Shown piece by piece: positions 1 to 7,604 of a DNA stretch of 7,604 bases. The stretch is from Legionellales bacterium UBA5158. GTDB taxonomy: Bacteria > Pseudomonadota > Gammaproteobacteria > DSM-16500. The stretch lies in the NCBI GenBank assembly GCA_002413665.1, contig DHXK01000076.1:1-7604 (forward strand). Direction: 5' to 3'. The translations under genes and the position numbers were made by a program. The notes beneath the pieces were generated by a model. That model was not told the origin of the DNA. It searched no databases and worked only from the letters and a program-made list of their open reading frames with translations. How positions within the stretch are numbered: position 1 is the first letter of the stretch; each line of letters opens with the position of its first letter.

Positions 1-739
1 ATGGCTTTAATAATATCGCGCCTACACCCTCACCCTTCACATATCCATTTGCACTCTTATCAAAAGTTTTACATCGGCCATCTGGTGATAACGCACCTAG
101 CTGGCTAGTAATAACATAAGTATCAGGATTTAAAACTAAGCTCACACCGCCAGCAACGGCAATCTGGCATTCACCTAATCGAATTGATTTAACCGCGCGA
201 TGTATAGCAACTAAAGAACTTGAGCAAGCTGTATCAATCGCTTCACTAGGGCCCGTTAAATTTAGAAAATAAGAAACACGATTAGTGAGCATGCTATGAG
301 AATTGCCAGTCGCAATATATCCATGAAAATCACTTGCTGATTTAGCGATTAATGCTTGATATTCACTAAATTCAATCCCAGCAAACAAACCTACTTTTTG
401 TTGAGAAATGGTCAGTGGGTTATATCCTGCATCTTCAATAGCTTGCCAAACAACTTGCAAAAATAATCGATGTTGTGGATCCATCAAATTGGCTTCACGT
501 GCTGATATATTAAAAAATCCAGCATCAAATTGATCTACAGAAGATAAAAAACCACCCCATTTTGAATTTGTCTTAGTGGGATCTTTTTTGGCATCACCAT
601 AATTCTTTCGCCAATCCCAACGATCCATAGGCACTTCAGTCACCAGATCTTTTTCTGCTTCTATATTTTTCCAAAAACTTATTAAGTCATCAGAACCAGG
701 GAAATACCCTTGCATTCCAATAATAGCGATAGCTTGGTC
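1..739 (-). other. Domain: ketosynthase KS3 (N-terminal half, cut by the window edge)
   Basis: Residues about 2289-2534. It starts at DQAIAIIGMQGYFPGS and carries RWDWRKNYGD, SKWGGF, ARE..LMDPQHR and the active site DTACSSS (C2460, bases 224-226). The last visible stretch is DGRCKTFDKSANGYVKGEG, typical of trans-AT KSs. The nucleophile is present, but both catalytic His residues would lie beyond the left edge, so it cannot be decided whether this KS elongates or is a non-elongating KS0. It should accept the chain from ACP3 and shows that at least one more module follows. Confidence 0.95.
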
Positions 740-3700
740 CTTAATGTCAAGATTATTATCTTCTGCTTTTTTTAAATTTATTTTTTCTTTATGACTCTCT
801 CCAGCGACTTGAGGATAAGCCTCTAACAAGTACTGACTTAATTGCTGGATACTATTATGAGTAAAAAATAAAGTCGGCGCTAATTCAATTTTATAATAAT
901 CTTGCAAATGCGATGCTAGCTCTTTAAACGTAATTGAATCAAAACCTAACTCTGAAAGAGACGCGGTTAGACTAATAGCATGTGATTTTATTTTTAAAGT
1001 AGAAGTAATAAATTGTTTAAAAATATTTTGTATATTGTTAATGAGTGATGCAGGTGTTTCTTCTTCTGTAATATTTATTATATTATTTTCTTTGATCGGG
1101 ATCCAATATCTGTCTTTACTAAATGGATAAATAGGTAATGACATTTTCTGGTATTTCATGCCAGAATATAATTGATTCCAATCTAATTCATAACCATCAG
1201 TATAGAAATTAGCGAGTGCCAATAAATTATTACGATAATTTTCAGGCGATATTATTTCAGATTGCGCAATTATCAGGTTTTTAAATATTTTTTTGAATAC
1301 GCTATCAGTACGAGATTTATCGGTATCATGAATATTTATAAATACATTTTCAAGAATATTATTATCAACTAGAGAGTTTAATGTCAGTTGTAAGTCAGCT
1401 ACTGTGGCTACTACAAAAGCACATTTCTTATTAAAATGACTACGCCGTTTATTTAAGTTCACACTTAATCTTTGTAAATCAACTTCATTATTTAAACCAA
1501 TTTGATTTGAAACCCACTTTGCTAAATCCTCTATGCGTTGAGTTAATGCACTTTCGGTTTTTGCAGAAAGAGTGAGTAAATAAAAAGGTTTTTGGGTATT
1601 AGTTTGATCTGCAGGATTTGGTGCTTCTTCTACTATCATATGGGCATTCGATCCCCCTGCGCCAAATGAACTAATACCCGCACGACGAAACTCATAATGA
1701 GAATTCCAATCTGTTAATTCACGCTGAACTTGAAAGACTGAATTTTCCCAATCTACATTAACATTAAGAGCTTGTGCATGTAACGAAGGGACTAATTTTT
1801 TATATTTAAGTTGTAATAATACTTTCGTTAAAGCAGCCATACCAGCAGCTGACTCACAGTGTCCAATATTAGATTTTACAGAACCTATTGAACACGAATC
1901 CGCTTTAAAGACTTTGCTTAATGCACTAATTTCAATAGGATCCCCTAAGGAAGTTCCTGTGCCATGCGCTTCGATATAGCTAATAGTGGATGGATCTATG
2001 TTTGCGTTAAGATAAGCTGTTTCAATAACAGCAGCCTGAGCCAACGGATTAGGCACTGTATAGCCATTTGTTTTTCCACCATGATTTAAACTACTGCCTT
2101 TAATCACTGCATAAATGTGATCGCCATCTGCGATTGCATGAGACAATGATTTTAATAAAACTGCGCCGACTCCTTCACCAGGAACATATCCGTCTCCACC
2201 TTCACCAAAGCTGCGGCAACGCCCATCAGAAGATAAAAATCCACCCTGAGCAAGCAAGTAATATTTGCTTGGGTGTATGCTTAGATTAACTCCTCCAGCA
2301 ATCGCATATTCTGATTCACCATCTCGGATACTTTTACAGGCTAAGTGAATTGCAGTGATGGAAGAAGAGCACATGGTGTCTAATGCCATGCTAGGACCAT
2401 GAAAATCGAAAAAATAGGAGACCCGATTTGCGATAGACGAGAATACTGAATTAGCAGAACTTTCTTTTCCTACAGCAAGGGCTTCTTGTCCCCACAGTTG
2501 ATATTGGCCATACATTACACCTACAAATACACCTACTTTTTTGGAGGCTAAGCTTTCACGAGAATATCCCGCATCTTCTAATGTGTTATACGCAGTTTCT
2601 AAAAATAAACGTTCCTGAGGATCCATGGATTCTGCTTCACGCGGAGATATATTAAAAAACAAGGGATCAAATTTATCAACATCCTCCAGAAAACCACCCC
2701 ATATATTTTTATCGTCATCCTTCAACCAGCGTCCATCTGGTAAAGTAGAAACACAATCTTTGCCTGATTTTAAATTTTCCCAAAATATATCAAGGTTAGC
2801 AGCTGCAGGGTACCGACCACTTAAACCAATAATAGCAACATCTATTTCTGCAGCGATATTACTATTTATCTGAGTAGAATTATGCACTGGCAAAAAGCGA
2901 GTACTTTTTAAGGCTAAAGGTTCATTTACAAAATTCTGGTTAAATATCTTTGCTAAAGTTGCCGCATGATTCTTTATAAAATATTGTGTTAACTCCGCTA
3001 AATTCTGATATTCAAAAAACAAGGTTTTAGGAACCTGTCCAAATAGCGTTGCTATTTTTTGATTGAGACCGACTATCATTAATGAATCAATACCATAGTT
3101 TTCAAAGGCTATTTTTGATTGAATTTTTGTAATAGAGACTTTTGTTTCAGCGGAAATAATCTCTTTTAGATAAGCTAATGTTTGGCTATTTAAATCATCC
3201 GGCAAAGTGAATGATGCTTGCTCTTGCAATGACATCAGCTTAACGGCTTGAGTATTTAATGCTGAATTTAATTTATCTTGAATGCCTGGCAATACTATCC
3301 ATTGCGCTTCGTCATGAGATAAAGAAGCATTAAAAGCCGCTAACCCTTGTGCAGTAGTTAATGATGTCACTCCTAACGTTTCTTGTAGCCAATCTTGAGT
3401 AGCTTCAGAAATTGAGATCCCACCATCAATCCACAGTGGCCAATTGATAGATATACTTTTTCCGTGGCCTAGTCCAATTTTACGTTGCTCGATAAAAGCA
3501 TCTAAAAATGCATTTGCATACGCATAATCACATTGACCAATATTACCAAAGACAGAAGATGCTGAAGAAAATACCATGAAAAAATCTAATACTTGGTCCT
3601 TAGTGACTTGACCTAAGTTTACTGTACCCAAAATTTTGGGTGCAATAACAGCGTAGCTGTCTTCAACAGTTTTCTTTAAAAGATAATCATCACGCAGCAC

Positions 3701-6700
3701 ACCAGCTGCATGAATTACACCATTGAGTGCCCCATATTTATTGTTGCATTGTGAGATAACTAATTGCATAGCAGATAGCTTAGAAACATCAGCCTGAAAA
3801 TACATAACACTAGCGCCATCACTTTCTAACTCTTCAATGATTTGATTTTTTTGAGTAGTTAAAGGAGATCGATTAATCAAAATAAGCTTAGCTTGAAAAT
3901 TTTTCGCAAGATATCTAGCAAAGATCAAACCCAATCCGCCCATACCACCTGTGATAAGATATACGCCAGATTTTTTTAACACTTGAACGTGACTTACTTT
4001 ATTTTCAATTAATTTGTAACGTTTGACATAACGAATATTATTATTATAACGCACTAGAATATCGTCTTGATAAAGCTCAGCTACAATATTTTCATAAGAT
4101 GAACATTTAACAATTCTTAATATTATATTTGGATTCTCTAAATGTAATGATTTCGCAAATCCAGAAAGCGACTCTATATAAATTGACTCTTGTTGATACA
4201 CACATAATATTTTAATATTGTGATTTATTTTAAGTTCAATTAGCGATTTTGCTAAATTAAATAGCGTATAAAAACTTTTTTCAAGCTGGTCAAACTTATC
4301 ATCTAATGAGTCAAGAGAATAAATAATTATGTTAGGAAAGCTATTCTTTTCCTTTAGATTAATGAGCAGTTTACTATAGGATTCAACCTCTCTCAGTAAC
4401 ACTGAAGAAACATTATCACCAAATGTTTTATTTAAAATGGGTAGCAATTTTTGCTTTAATGAAAGCAATAAAATATGTGTAGTGTTTGCAGAAACAGGGA
4501 TAGCATTACTTTCCTGTATCCAATGTGAGGTATAATAATTTAATTCATTCTGCGCATGAGGTGTTTTAACAGCAAAGGGGCGTAACGAAAAATTCTTAAC
4601 ATAGACAACTGTTTCTCCCCGCTCATCTACAATCTGAATGTTATAAGAAGGATATTGCTGACCTAAAATCAAATTACCATAGGCATAACAAATAGAGGGA
4701 ATTGCTTTAAATACTTTTAACTCTTCAATACTAAATGGTACATATAAATCATTCTTATCCAACAATGCAAAAATTGTCTGCAAAGCACCATCCATTAAAC
4801 TAGGATGCAGCACATATTCATTTAATCTGACTGGGGAAATTATTTTTGATAATACTTCAACATCATTACTAACTTGCTCGTGTATCACTTTAAAACTGTT
4901 GCCATAATTAATTCCTGAGACTGAGAACTCAGTATAAATTTCTTCTGCAAATTTTTTATGATGGCATCGTGCTTTAATTGCCTTTAAATCTAAAGCAGCC
5001 ATTGCTTCAGGTTGATCCGAATAACTTAATTCACCTTGTGAATACAAAGTTGATTGATCATTTATGGAAAAATGAATAGTAGTATCTTGAGTAGATAACT
5101 TAATATTAATATTGATAGAGTTGTTATCAATATATAAAGGGCTCAACCATAAAATATTTTTCAACATAACAGTATGCTTCTGTGGCCACGCAAACTTTGC
5201 CGCAGCTCTAGCCATTTCTAAATAAACTGCTCCTGGTAGAATTTTTTTACCATTAACGCTATGGTCTAAAATATAAAATTCATTACCTAAAAACCTTTTA
5301 TTAAAAACTTCGCATTCAAGTGTTGAAACATTTTCATCAATCAGTGGATGCAAGCTAGCATTTGTTGATTTAATGTCGTTTTTTGAAAACCAATAGGATT
5401 CTTTAGCAAATGGGTAACCTGGCAAAGACATGCGTTGCTTATTATCAGTGAAATACAAACTATCAAAATCAATGTCTTCACCTGATACATAATCATGCGC
5501 AATATCTATTAATAACTCTTTAGATTTTATTTTTATAAGATTATCGTTAGCTGTTGAGACATAGTTATCGGGTATTTTCTTATCAAGAACATTATTAATA
5601 GTTTTTTGTAAGTTATCTAATGAATCAACAACAAAAGCACAGCGCTTATCAAAATGATTTCGCCCTTTATTTAGAGTGTAGCTCATTGCTGTCAGCGAAA
5701 TCTCTTCAAATTGTTTATCGCCTAGCCAAACATGTAGCTCTCTAATCTTCTCCTGAAGAGCAACCGTCGTTTTTGCTGACAATGTGATGAGATATTTTTT
5801 GACGGTAGTTTGGATAACTCTTTTGGGTGCGTCCTCTAGTATGACATGTGCGTTAGTACCACCAAATCCAAATGAACTAATACCTGCACGCCTAGCCAAA
5901 GAGTCAGACTCTCTTGTCCAATTTTGATTTTTATTAACAAGATAAAATGGACTATTCGTGATGTCTATATAAGGATTTAATTTTGAAAAATGTAAATTTG
6001 CAGGAAGAATATTATGGTGCATTGCTAATAACACTTTTATCACACCGGTGATACCTGCTGCAGATTCTAAATGACCTACATGTGTTTTTACCGATCCCAA
6101 ACCACAGGAATTTTTTACTAGAGGCTTCAGTCCTTGTTCAATTTGTAAATGACTAAATGCTGTCTTTAATCCATTAATCTCGACTGGATCTCCTAAAGCA
6201 GTACCAGTTCCGTGCGCTTCAATATATTGCAATGTATCAATAGAAATATTGGCACGACGACAAGCATCCATTATTACATCTGCTTGCGCATTTGGATTAG
6301 GCGCTGTTAATGAATTTGCATGTCCACCATGATTAACTGCAGTGCCTTTGATCACACCATAAATAAAGTCGTGATCTGCTAAAGCCTTATTTAATGGCTT
6401 TAATAAAATAGACGCTACACCTTCACTTCTCACAAAACCATTTGCGTCAATGGAAAAAGTTTTGCATAGCCCGTCTTCACTCAACATTCCTGCTTTATTT
6501 GCCGAAATAAAAGAAGTCGGTGTAAGTAATGCATTAACGCCGCCGGCAATTGCAACCTCACACTCTCCATTTTGCAAAGATAGAATGGCTTGATGAATTG
6601 CTACTAATGAACTGGAACATGCAGTATCGATAACTACGCTGGGACCCTGTAAATTTAATAAATACGAAATGCGATTTGCTAGCAAACTAGGTGCAACGCC

Positions 6701-7604
6701 TGTTGTTGTATAAGCGTCTATTATGTCATTTTTCTGCAATAGTTCTGCATAATCGTGATTAAACAAGCCGACAAATAATCCAGCTTTACATTTTGCTATA
6801 TCAGTCGTTGAATAACCTGCATCTTCAATTGTTTTCCAAACTGTTTGCAATAATAATCTATGCTGTGGATCCATGAGCTCTGCTTCACGTGCAGAGATAT
6901 TAAAGAAATCCGCATCAAATTTATCAATATCATCAATAAACCCACCCCAAGTTATATTTGTTTTATTGGTATCAAGATGAGGATCACCCAAATAAACTTG
7001 AGTATCCCATCTCTCAATAGGAATATGAGTAATAACATTTTTTCCAAGAACAAGATTGTTCCAAAATTCTTCAATATTTTTTGCTCCAGGAAAAACCCCA
7101 CTCATTCCTATCACAGCAATTTCATCGCTGGTGGATAGCTTTATTTTTTGATGTAATTTTGAATTAACAGATGTTGAATAATGTTTGTTAATTATTTCTT
7201 CATATTTATTTAATAATGAATCATGAAACTCAGATAAAGTAGCAAATGAAAATAAATCCGCTGGGGTTATATTTAAATTAAATCTTTCGTTAAAAGCGCC
7301 TGCAATTTTTATTATATTAATTGAATCAAAATGATATGAACTGATAGTGGCAGTTAAATTAATTTGAGCTACATCAAGGGCTAATACTTTTGCTATGATT
7401 TTCTTAAAATCTTTTTGAAACTCTTGAGAACCATTATCGACGTTGGCGTTTGCAGATACAATATTAGCTGGTTTTTCAAATTTACTATTCGAGTTTAAAA
7501 TATTAATTAAACCGATTGAATAAAGCTGCTCGCATTTTTTTCTTTGCATTTTGCCGCTAGCAGTCTTTGGTATTGTATTTTCTTTTGTTAAAATGACACT
7601 ATAC
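1..7604 (-). CDS. Trans-AT type I polyketide synthase with an adenylating (FAAL-like) loading module; internal fragment, both ends missing
   Basis: One frame is open across the entire window: 2534 codons from 7603 down to 2, checked codon by codon, with no stop. Domain order is FAAL tail, ACP, KS, DH, KR, ACP, KS, ACP, partial KS. Such proteins build a polyketide on carrier-protein-bound thioesters in the cytoplasm, each KS adding one malonyl-derived C2 unit. No AT domain is present in either complete module, and each complete KS is followed by the conserved trans-AT post-KS linker, so the extender units should be supplied by a separate acyltransferase. All catalytic residues of the fully visible domains are intact, so the gene looks functional rather than decayed. 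The start codon lies upstream, beyond the right edge, and the stop beyond the left edge. Codon choice is uniformly AT-rich. The PKS assignment is essentially certain; the product and gene name cannot be read from this fragment. Confidence 0.97.
818..1054 (-). other. Domain: acyl carrier protein ACP3 (module 2)
   Basis: Residues about 2184-2262. The phosphopantetheine site is LGFDSI, Ser2223 (bases 935-937), within LGFDSITFKELASHLQ, followed by IELAPTLFFTHNSIQQL. This DSITFxEL...PTLFF form is common in ACPs of trans-AT synthases. The residue six positions after the Ser is Leu, not the Trp that marks ACPs used for HMG-synthase beta-branching, so the sequence gives no support for branching here. 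A short charged hinge (about 2263-2288) leads into KS3. Confidence 0.94.
1088..1621 (-). other. Domain: post-KS linker 2, trans-AT type, with no AT or reductive domain
   Basis: Residues about 1995-2172. It has the same landmarks as linker 1: LSAKTESAL (2012-2020), NLNKRRSHFNKKCAFVV (about 2049-2064) and the closing LPIYPFSKDRYW (2156-2167). ACP3 follows within about 15 residues. There is no TGGxGxLG Rossmann motif, no HxxxGxxxxP dehydratase motif and no GHSxGE acyltransferase motif anywhere between KS2 and ACP3, so module 2 is a bare KS-ACP module. Confidence 0.85.
1622..2842 (-). other. Domain: ketosynthase KS2 (complete, trans-AT-like sequence)
   Basis: Residues about 1588-1994, from DVAIIGLSGRYPAA to GGSNAHMIVEEA. 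The active site is DTMCSSS (C1745, bases 2369-2371), with EAHGTGT (H1880, bases 1964-1966) and KSNIGHCES (H1915, bases 1859-1861), so the catalytic set is complete and elongation is predicted. Several stretches are characteristic of trans-AT KSs rather than of cis-AT ones: SMDPQERLFLETAY, the Met before the catalytic Cys, NLSIHPSKYYLL, and SFGEGGDGYVPGEG. It should take the alpha,beta-unsaturated chain from ACP2 and condense it with the unit on ACP3. Its N-terminal part (DGRWLKDDDKNIWGGF) is shorter than the matching part of KS1 and KS3, which carry a longer W-to-WGGF segment, so KS2 belongs to a different sequence type from its neighbours. Confidence 0.96.
2966..3196 (-). other. Domain: acyl carrier protein ACP2 (module 1)
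   Basis: Residues about 1470-1546. The phosphopantetheine site is YGIDSL, Ser1507 (bases 3083-3085), with the helix LMIVGLNQKIATLFG after it and KTLFFEYQNLAELTQYF forming helices III and IV. It carries the malonyl unit used by KS1 and the product through reduction and dehydration. No Trp occupies the position six residues after the Ser that marks ACPs used in HMG-type beta-branching. A hydrophilic hinge of about 40 residues (1547-1587, bases 2965-2843) joins it to KS2. Confidence 0.94.
3302..4537 (-). other. Domain: ketoreductase KR with structural subdomain (B-type fingerprint)
   Basis: Residues about 1023-1434. The first part (to about 1205) is the variable structural subdomain, opening with HWIQES. 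The catalytic Rossmann part starts at SGVYLITGGMGGLG (NADPH-binding glycine motif, 1218-1225). The catalytic residues are K1323 (APK), S1347 (FSS), Y1360 (CDY) and N1364 (YAN); their spacing (24, 13 and 4 residues) is that of functional modular KRs. The stereochemical region reads HAAGVLRDD, placing Asp1305 at the diagnostic last position of the LDD motif, and there is no A-type Trp in the SSASSVFG region. By the usual rules this predicts a D-configured (B-type) alcohol, the form normally dehydrated to an E alkene. It serves ACP2 and works with the DH. The DH-to-KR gap is filled by the structural subdomain, leaving no room for an enoylreductase or methyltransferase. Confidence 0.94.
4568..5350 (-). 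other. Domain: dehydratase DH
   Basis: Residues about 752-1012, a double-hotdog dehydratase that removes water from the beta-hydroxyacyl chain on ACP2 to give an alpha,beta-double bond. It begins with HPLID. The catalytic motif HxxxGxxxxP is complete in HSVNGKKILP, with the catalytic His at residue 781 (bases 5261-5263) and the Pro at 790. The YGxxF motif is seen as NYGNSFKV (899-906), and the second catalytic residue is Asp in DGALQ (D938, bases 4790-4792), matching DxxxQ. Keeping the Pro and the Asp argues against a pyran synthase or a dead DH-like domain. The LDHSVNGKKILPG surroundings resemble DHs of trans-AT systems. It lies between KS1 and KR, the normal order when DH and KR occur in one module. 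Confidence 0.94.
5381..5827 (-). other. Domain: post-KS linker 1, trans-AT type
   Basis: Residues about 593-741 between KS1 and DH. A cis-AT synthase would have a roughly 300-residue acyltransferase here, with a GHSxGE nucleophile motif; neither that motif nor enough room is present. The segment instead shows LSAKTxxAL near its start, NKGRNHFDKRCAFVV (645-659) in the middle and LPGYPFAKESYW (727-738) at the end. These are the usual landmarks of the flanking subdomain that follows KS domains in trans-AT PKSs, thought to be a remnant that helps dock the free-standing acyltransferase. This region, with its counterpart after KS2, is the main evidence for trans-AT architecture. Confidence 0.85.
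5828..7126 (-). other. Domain: ketosynthase KS1 (complete, catalytic triad intact)
   Basis: Residues about 160-592, starting at DEIAVIGMSGVFPG and ending after GGTNAHVILEDAP, the usual length of a modular KS. It condenses the starter on ACP1 with the malonyl unit on ACP2. Visible landmarks are WGGF (219-222), ARE..LMDPQHR (238-249), the nucleophile in DTACSSS (C329, bases 6617-6619), EAHGTGT (H464, bases 6212-6214) and KTHVGHLES (K506, H511). The Cys-His-His set is complete, so it is predicted to elongate. Two small departures from the consensus are FVRSEG in place of the usual YVRGEG, and KTHVGH in place of KTNIGH. Its position after the ligase-ACP pair makes it the first condensing domain of the assembly line, if nothing else precedes the ligase. 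Confidence 0.96.
7202..7435 (-). other. Domain: acyl carrier protein ACP1 (loading module)
   Basis: Residues about 57-134 form a four-helix-type carrier domain. The phosphopantetheine attachment site is the Ser in FDSI, residue 94 (bases 7322-7324), followed by the expected hydrophobic helix INIIKIAGAFNERF and an LxITPADLFSFATL segment typical of ACP helix III. It lies directly after the ligase tail, so it should accept the activated starter acid and present it to KS1. The residue three before the Ser is His (YHFDS, H91) where carrier proteins normally have Gly; ACP2 and ACP3 of this protein both keep the Gly. The Asp-Ser pair is intact, so it should still be modified by a phosphopantetheinyl transferase. 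Confidence 0.9.
7502..7604 (-). other. Domain: C-terminal tail of an ANL adenylating enzyme, probably a fatty acyl-AMP ligase (partial)
   Basis: Residues 1-34 of the visible protein. They contain the motif IPKTASGKMQR (residues 11-21), the A10 core of the adenylate-forming (ANL) superfamily, in which the Lys of SGK (K18) is the conserved catalytic lysine for adenylation. The form IPKTxSGKxQR followed by a basic stretch and a Cys is typical of FAALs that feed PKS and NRPS lines. By family knowledge it would convert a free fatty or other carboxylic acid to an acyl-adenylate and pass it to the adjoining ACP. Nearly all of the domain, including the substrate pocket and the FAAL-specific insertion that separates FAALs from CoA ligases, lies beyond the right edge. 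An acyl-CoA-ligase-type loading domain or an NRPS adenylation domain is therefore possible but less likely. Confidence 0.78.

Noticed and set aside
2625..2873. Plus-strand open frame of 82 codons starting at an ATG
   Set aside because: It lies entirely antisense to the N-terminal part of KS2 and its upstream hinge, whose reading frame is conserved and intact. The translation is a low-complexity Ser/Lys-rich string with no recognisable domain, and I saw no convincing ribosome binding site.
3627..3640. Perfect 14-base palindrome CCCAAAATTTTGGG, possible operator or terminator-like element
   Set aside because: It falls inside the KR catalytic lysine region (codons for APKILG), where the bases are set by conserved residues. 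There is no gene boundary nearby and no T-run after a GC-rich stem, so coincidence is the simpler explanation.
4568..5350. DH considered as a pyran synthase or inactive DH-like domain
   Set aside because: The Pro of HxxxGxxxxP and the second catalytic Asp in DGALQ are both present; pyran synthases and dead copies usually lose one of these.
5381..5827. Possible degenerate acyltransferase domain between KS1 and DH
   Set aside because: The segment is only about 150 residues, has no GHSxGE nucleophile motif, and matches the standard post-KS linker of trans-AT synthases, as does the equivalent segment after KS2.
6860..7138. Plus-strand open frame of 92 codons starting at an ATG
   Set aside because: It is antisense to the N-terminal part of KS1, close to the place where the KS2 antisense frame falls. 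Such frames are by-products of the conserved KS codons on the opposite strand; no domain is seen.
1..7604. CRISPR array, tRNA or rRNA gene, insertion sequence, or broken reading frame
   Set aside because: Every base belongs to a single intact coding frame with recognisable PKS domains. No short direct-repeat array, inverted terminal repeats, cloverleaf or internal stop was seen.

Overview
The whole window is one open reading frame on the minus strand. Reading from 7603 down to 2 gives 2534 consecutive sense codons with no stop and no frameshift, and the frame stays open at both edges. It is an internal piece of a giant modular type I polyketide synthase (PKS). Neither the start codon nor the stop codon is present. 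Residue numbers below count from the first complete codon in the window (residue 1 = bases 7603-7601). There is no intergenic DNA, so no promoter, terminator, RNA gene or second gene can be supported.

Layout in the direction of translation (right to left): the C-terminal tail of an adenylating ligase, most likely a fatty acyl-AMP ligase (FAAL) (about 7604-7502); acyl carrier protein ACP1 (7435-7202); ketosynthase KS1 (7126-5828) with its post-KS linker; dehydratase DH (5350-4568); ketoreductase KR (4537-3302); ACP2 (3196-2966); KS2 (2842-1622) with its linker; ACP3 (1054-818); and the N-terminal half of KS3 (739 to the left edge). In module terms this is [FAAL]-ACP / KS-DH-KR-ACP / KS-ACP / KS-...

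No acyltransferase domain lies in any of the complete modules. Each KS is instead followed by the short conserved linker typical of trans-AT synthases, ending in an LPxYPFxxxxYW motif. KS2, KS3 and the DH also carry sequence motifs typical of trans-AT systems. The inference is a trans-AT assembly line whose malonyl units come from a separate acyltransferase encoded outside the window.

Working model (inference): the FAAL activates a carboxylic acid, probably a fatty acid, as an acyl-adenylate and loads it on ACP1. KS1 extends it once, and KR (B-type fingerprint) and DH turn the beta-keto group into an alpha,beta-double bond on ACP2. KS2 extends again, and because that module has no reductive domain ACP3 would carry a beta-keto thioester unless an enzyme acts in trans. 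KS3 passes the chain on to modules beyond the left edge.

The organism is bacterial. The DNA is strongly AT-rich by eye, with heavy use of TTA (Leu), AAA (Lys) and AAT (Asn) codons. A low-GC bacterium such as a Legionella-like gammaproteobacterium or an AT-rich symbiont would fit, but the window has no taxonomic marker and a low-GC Firmicute is not excluded.
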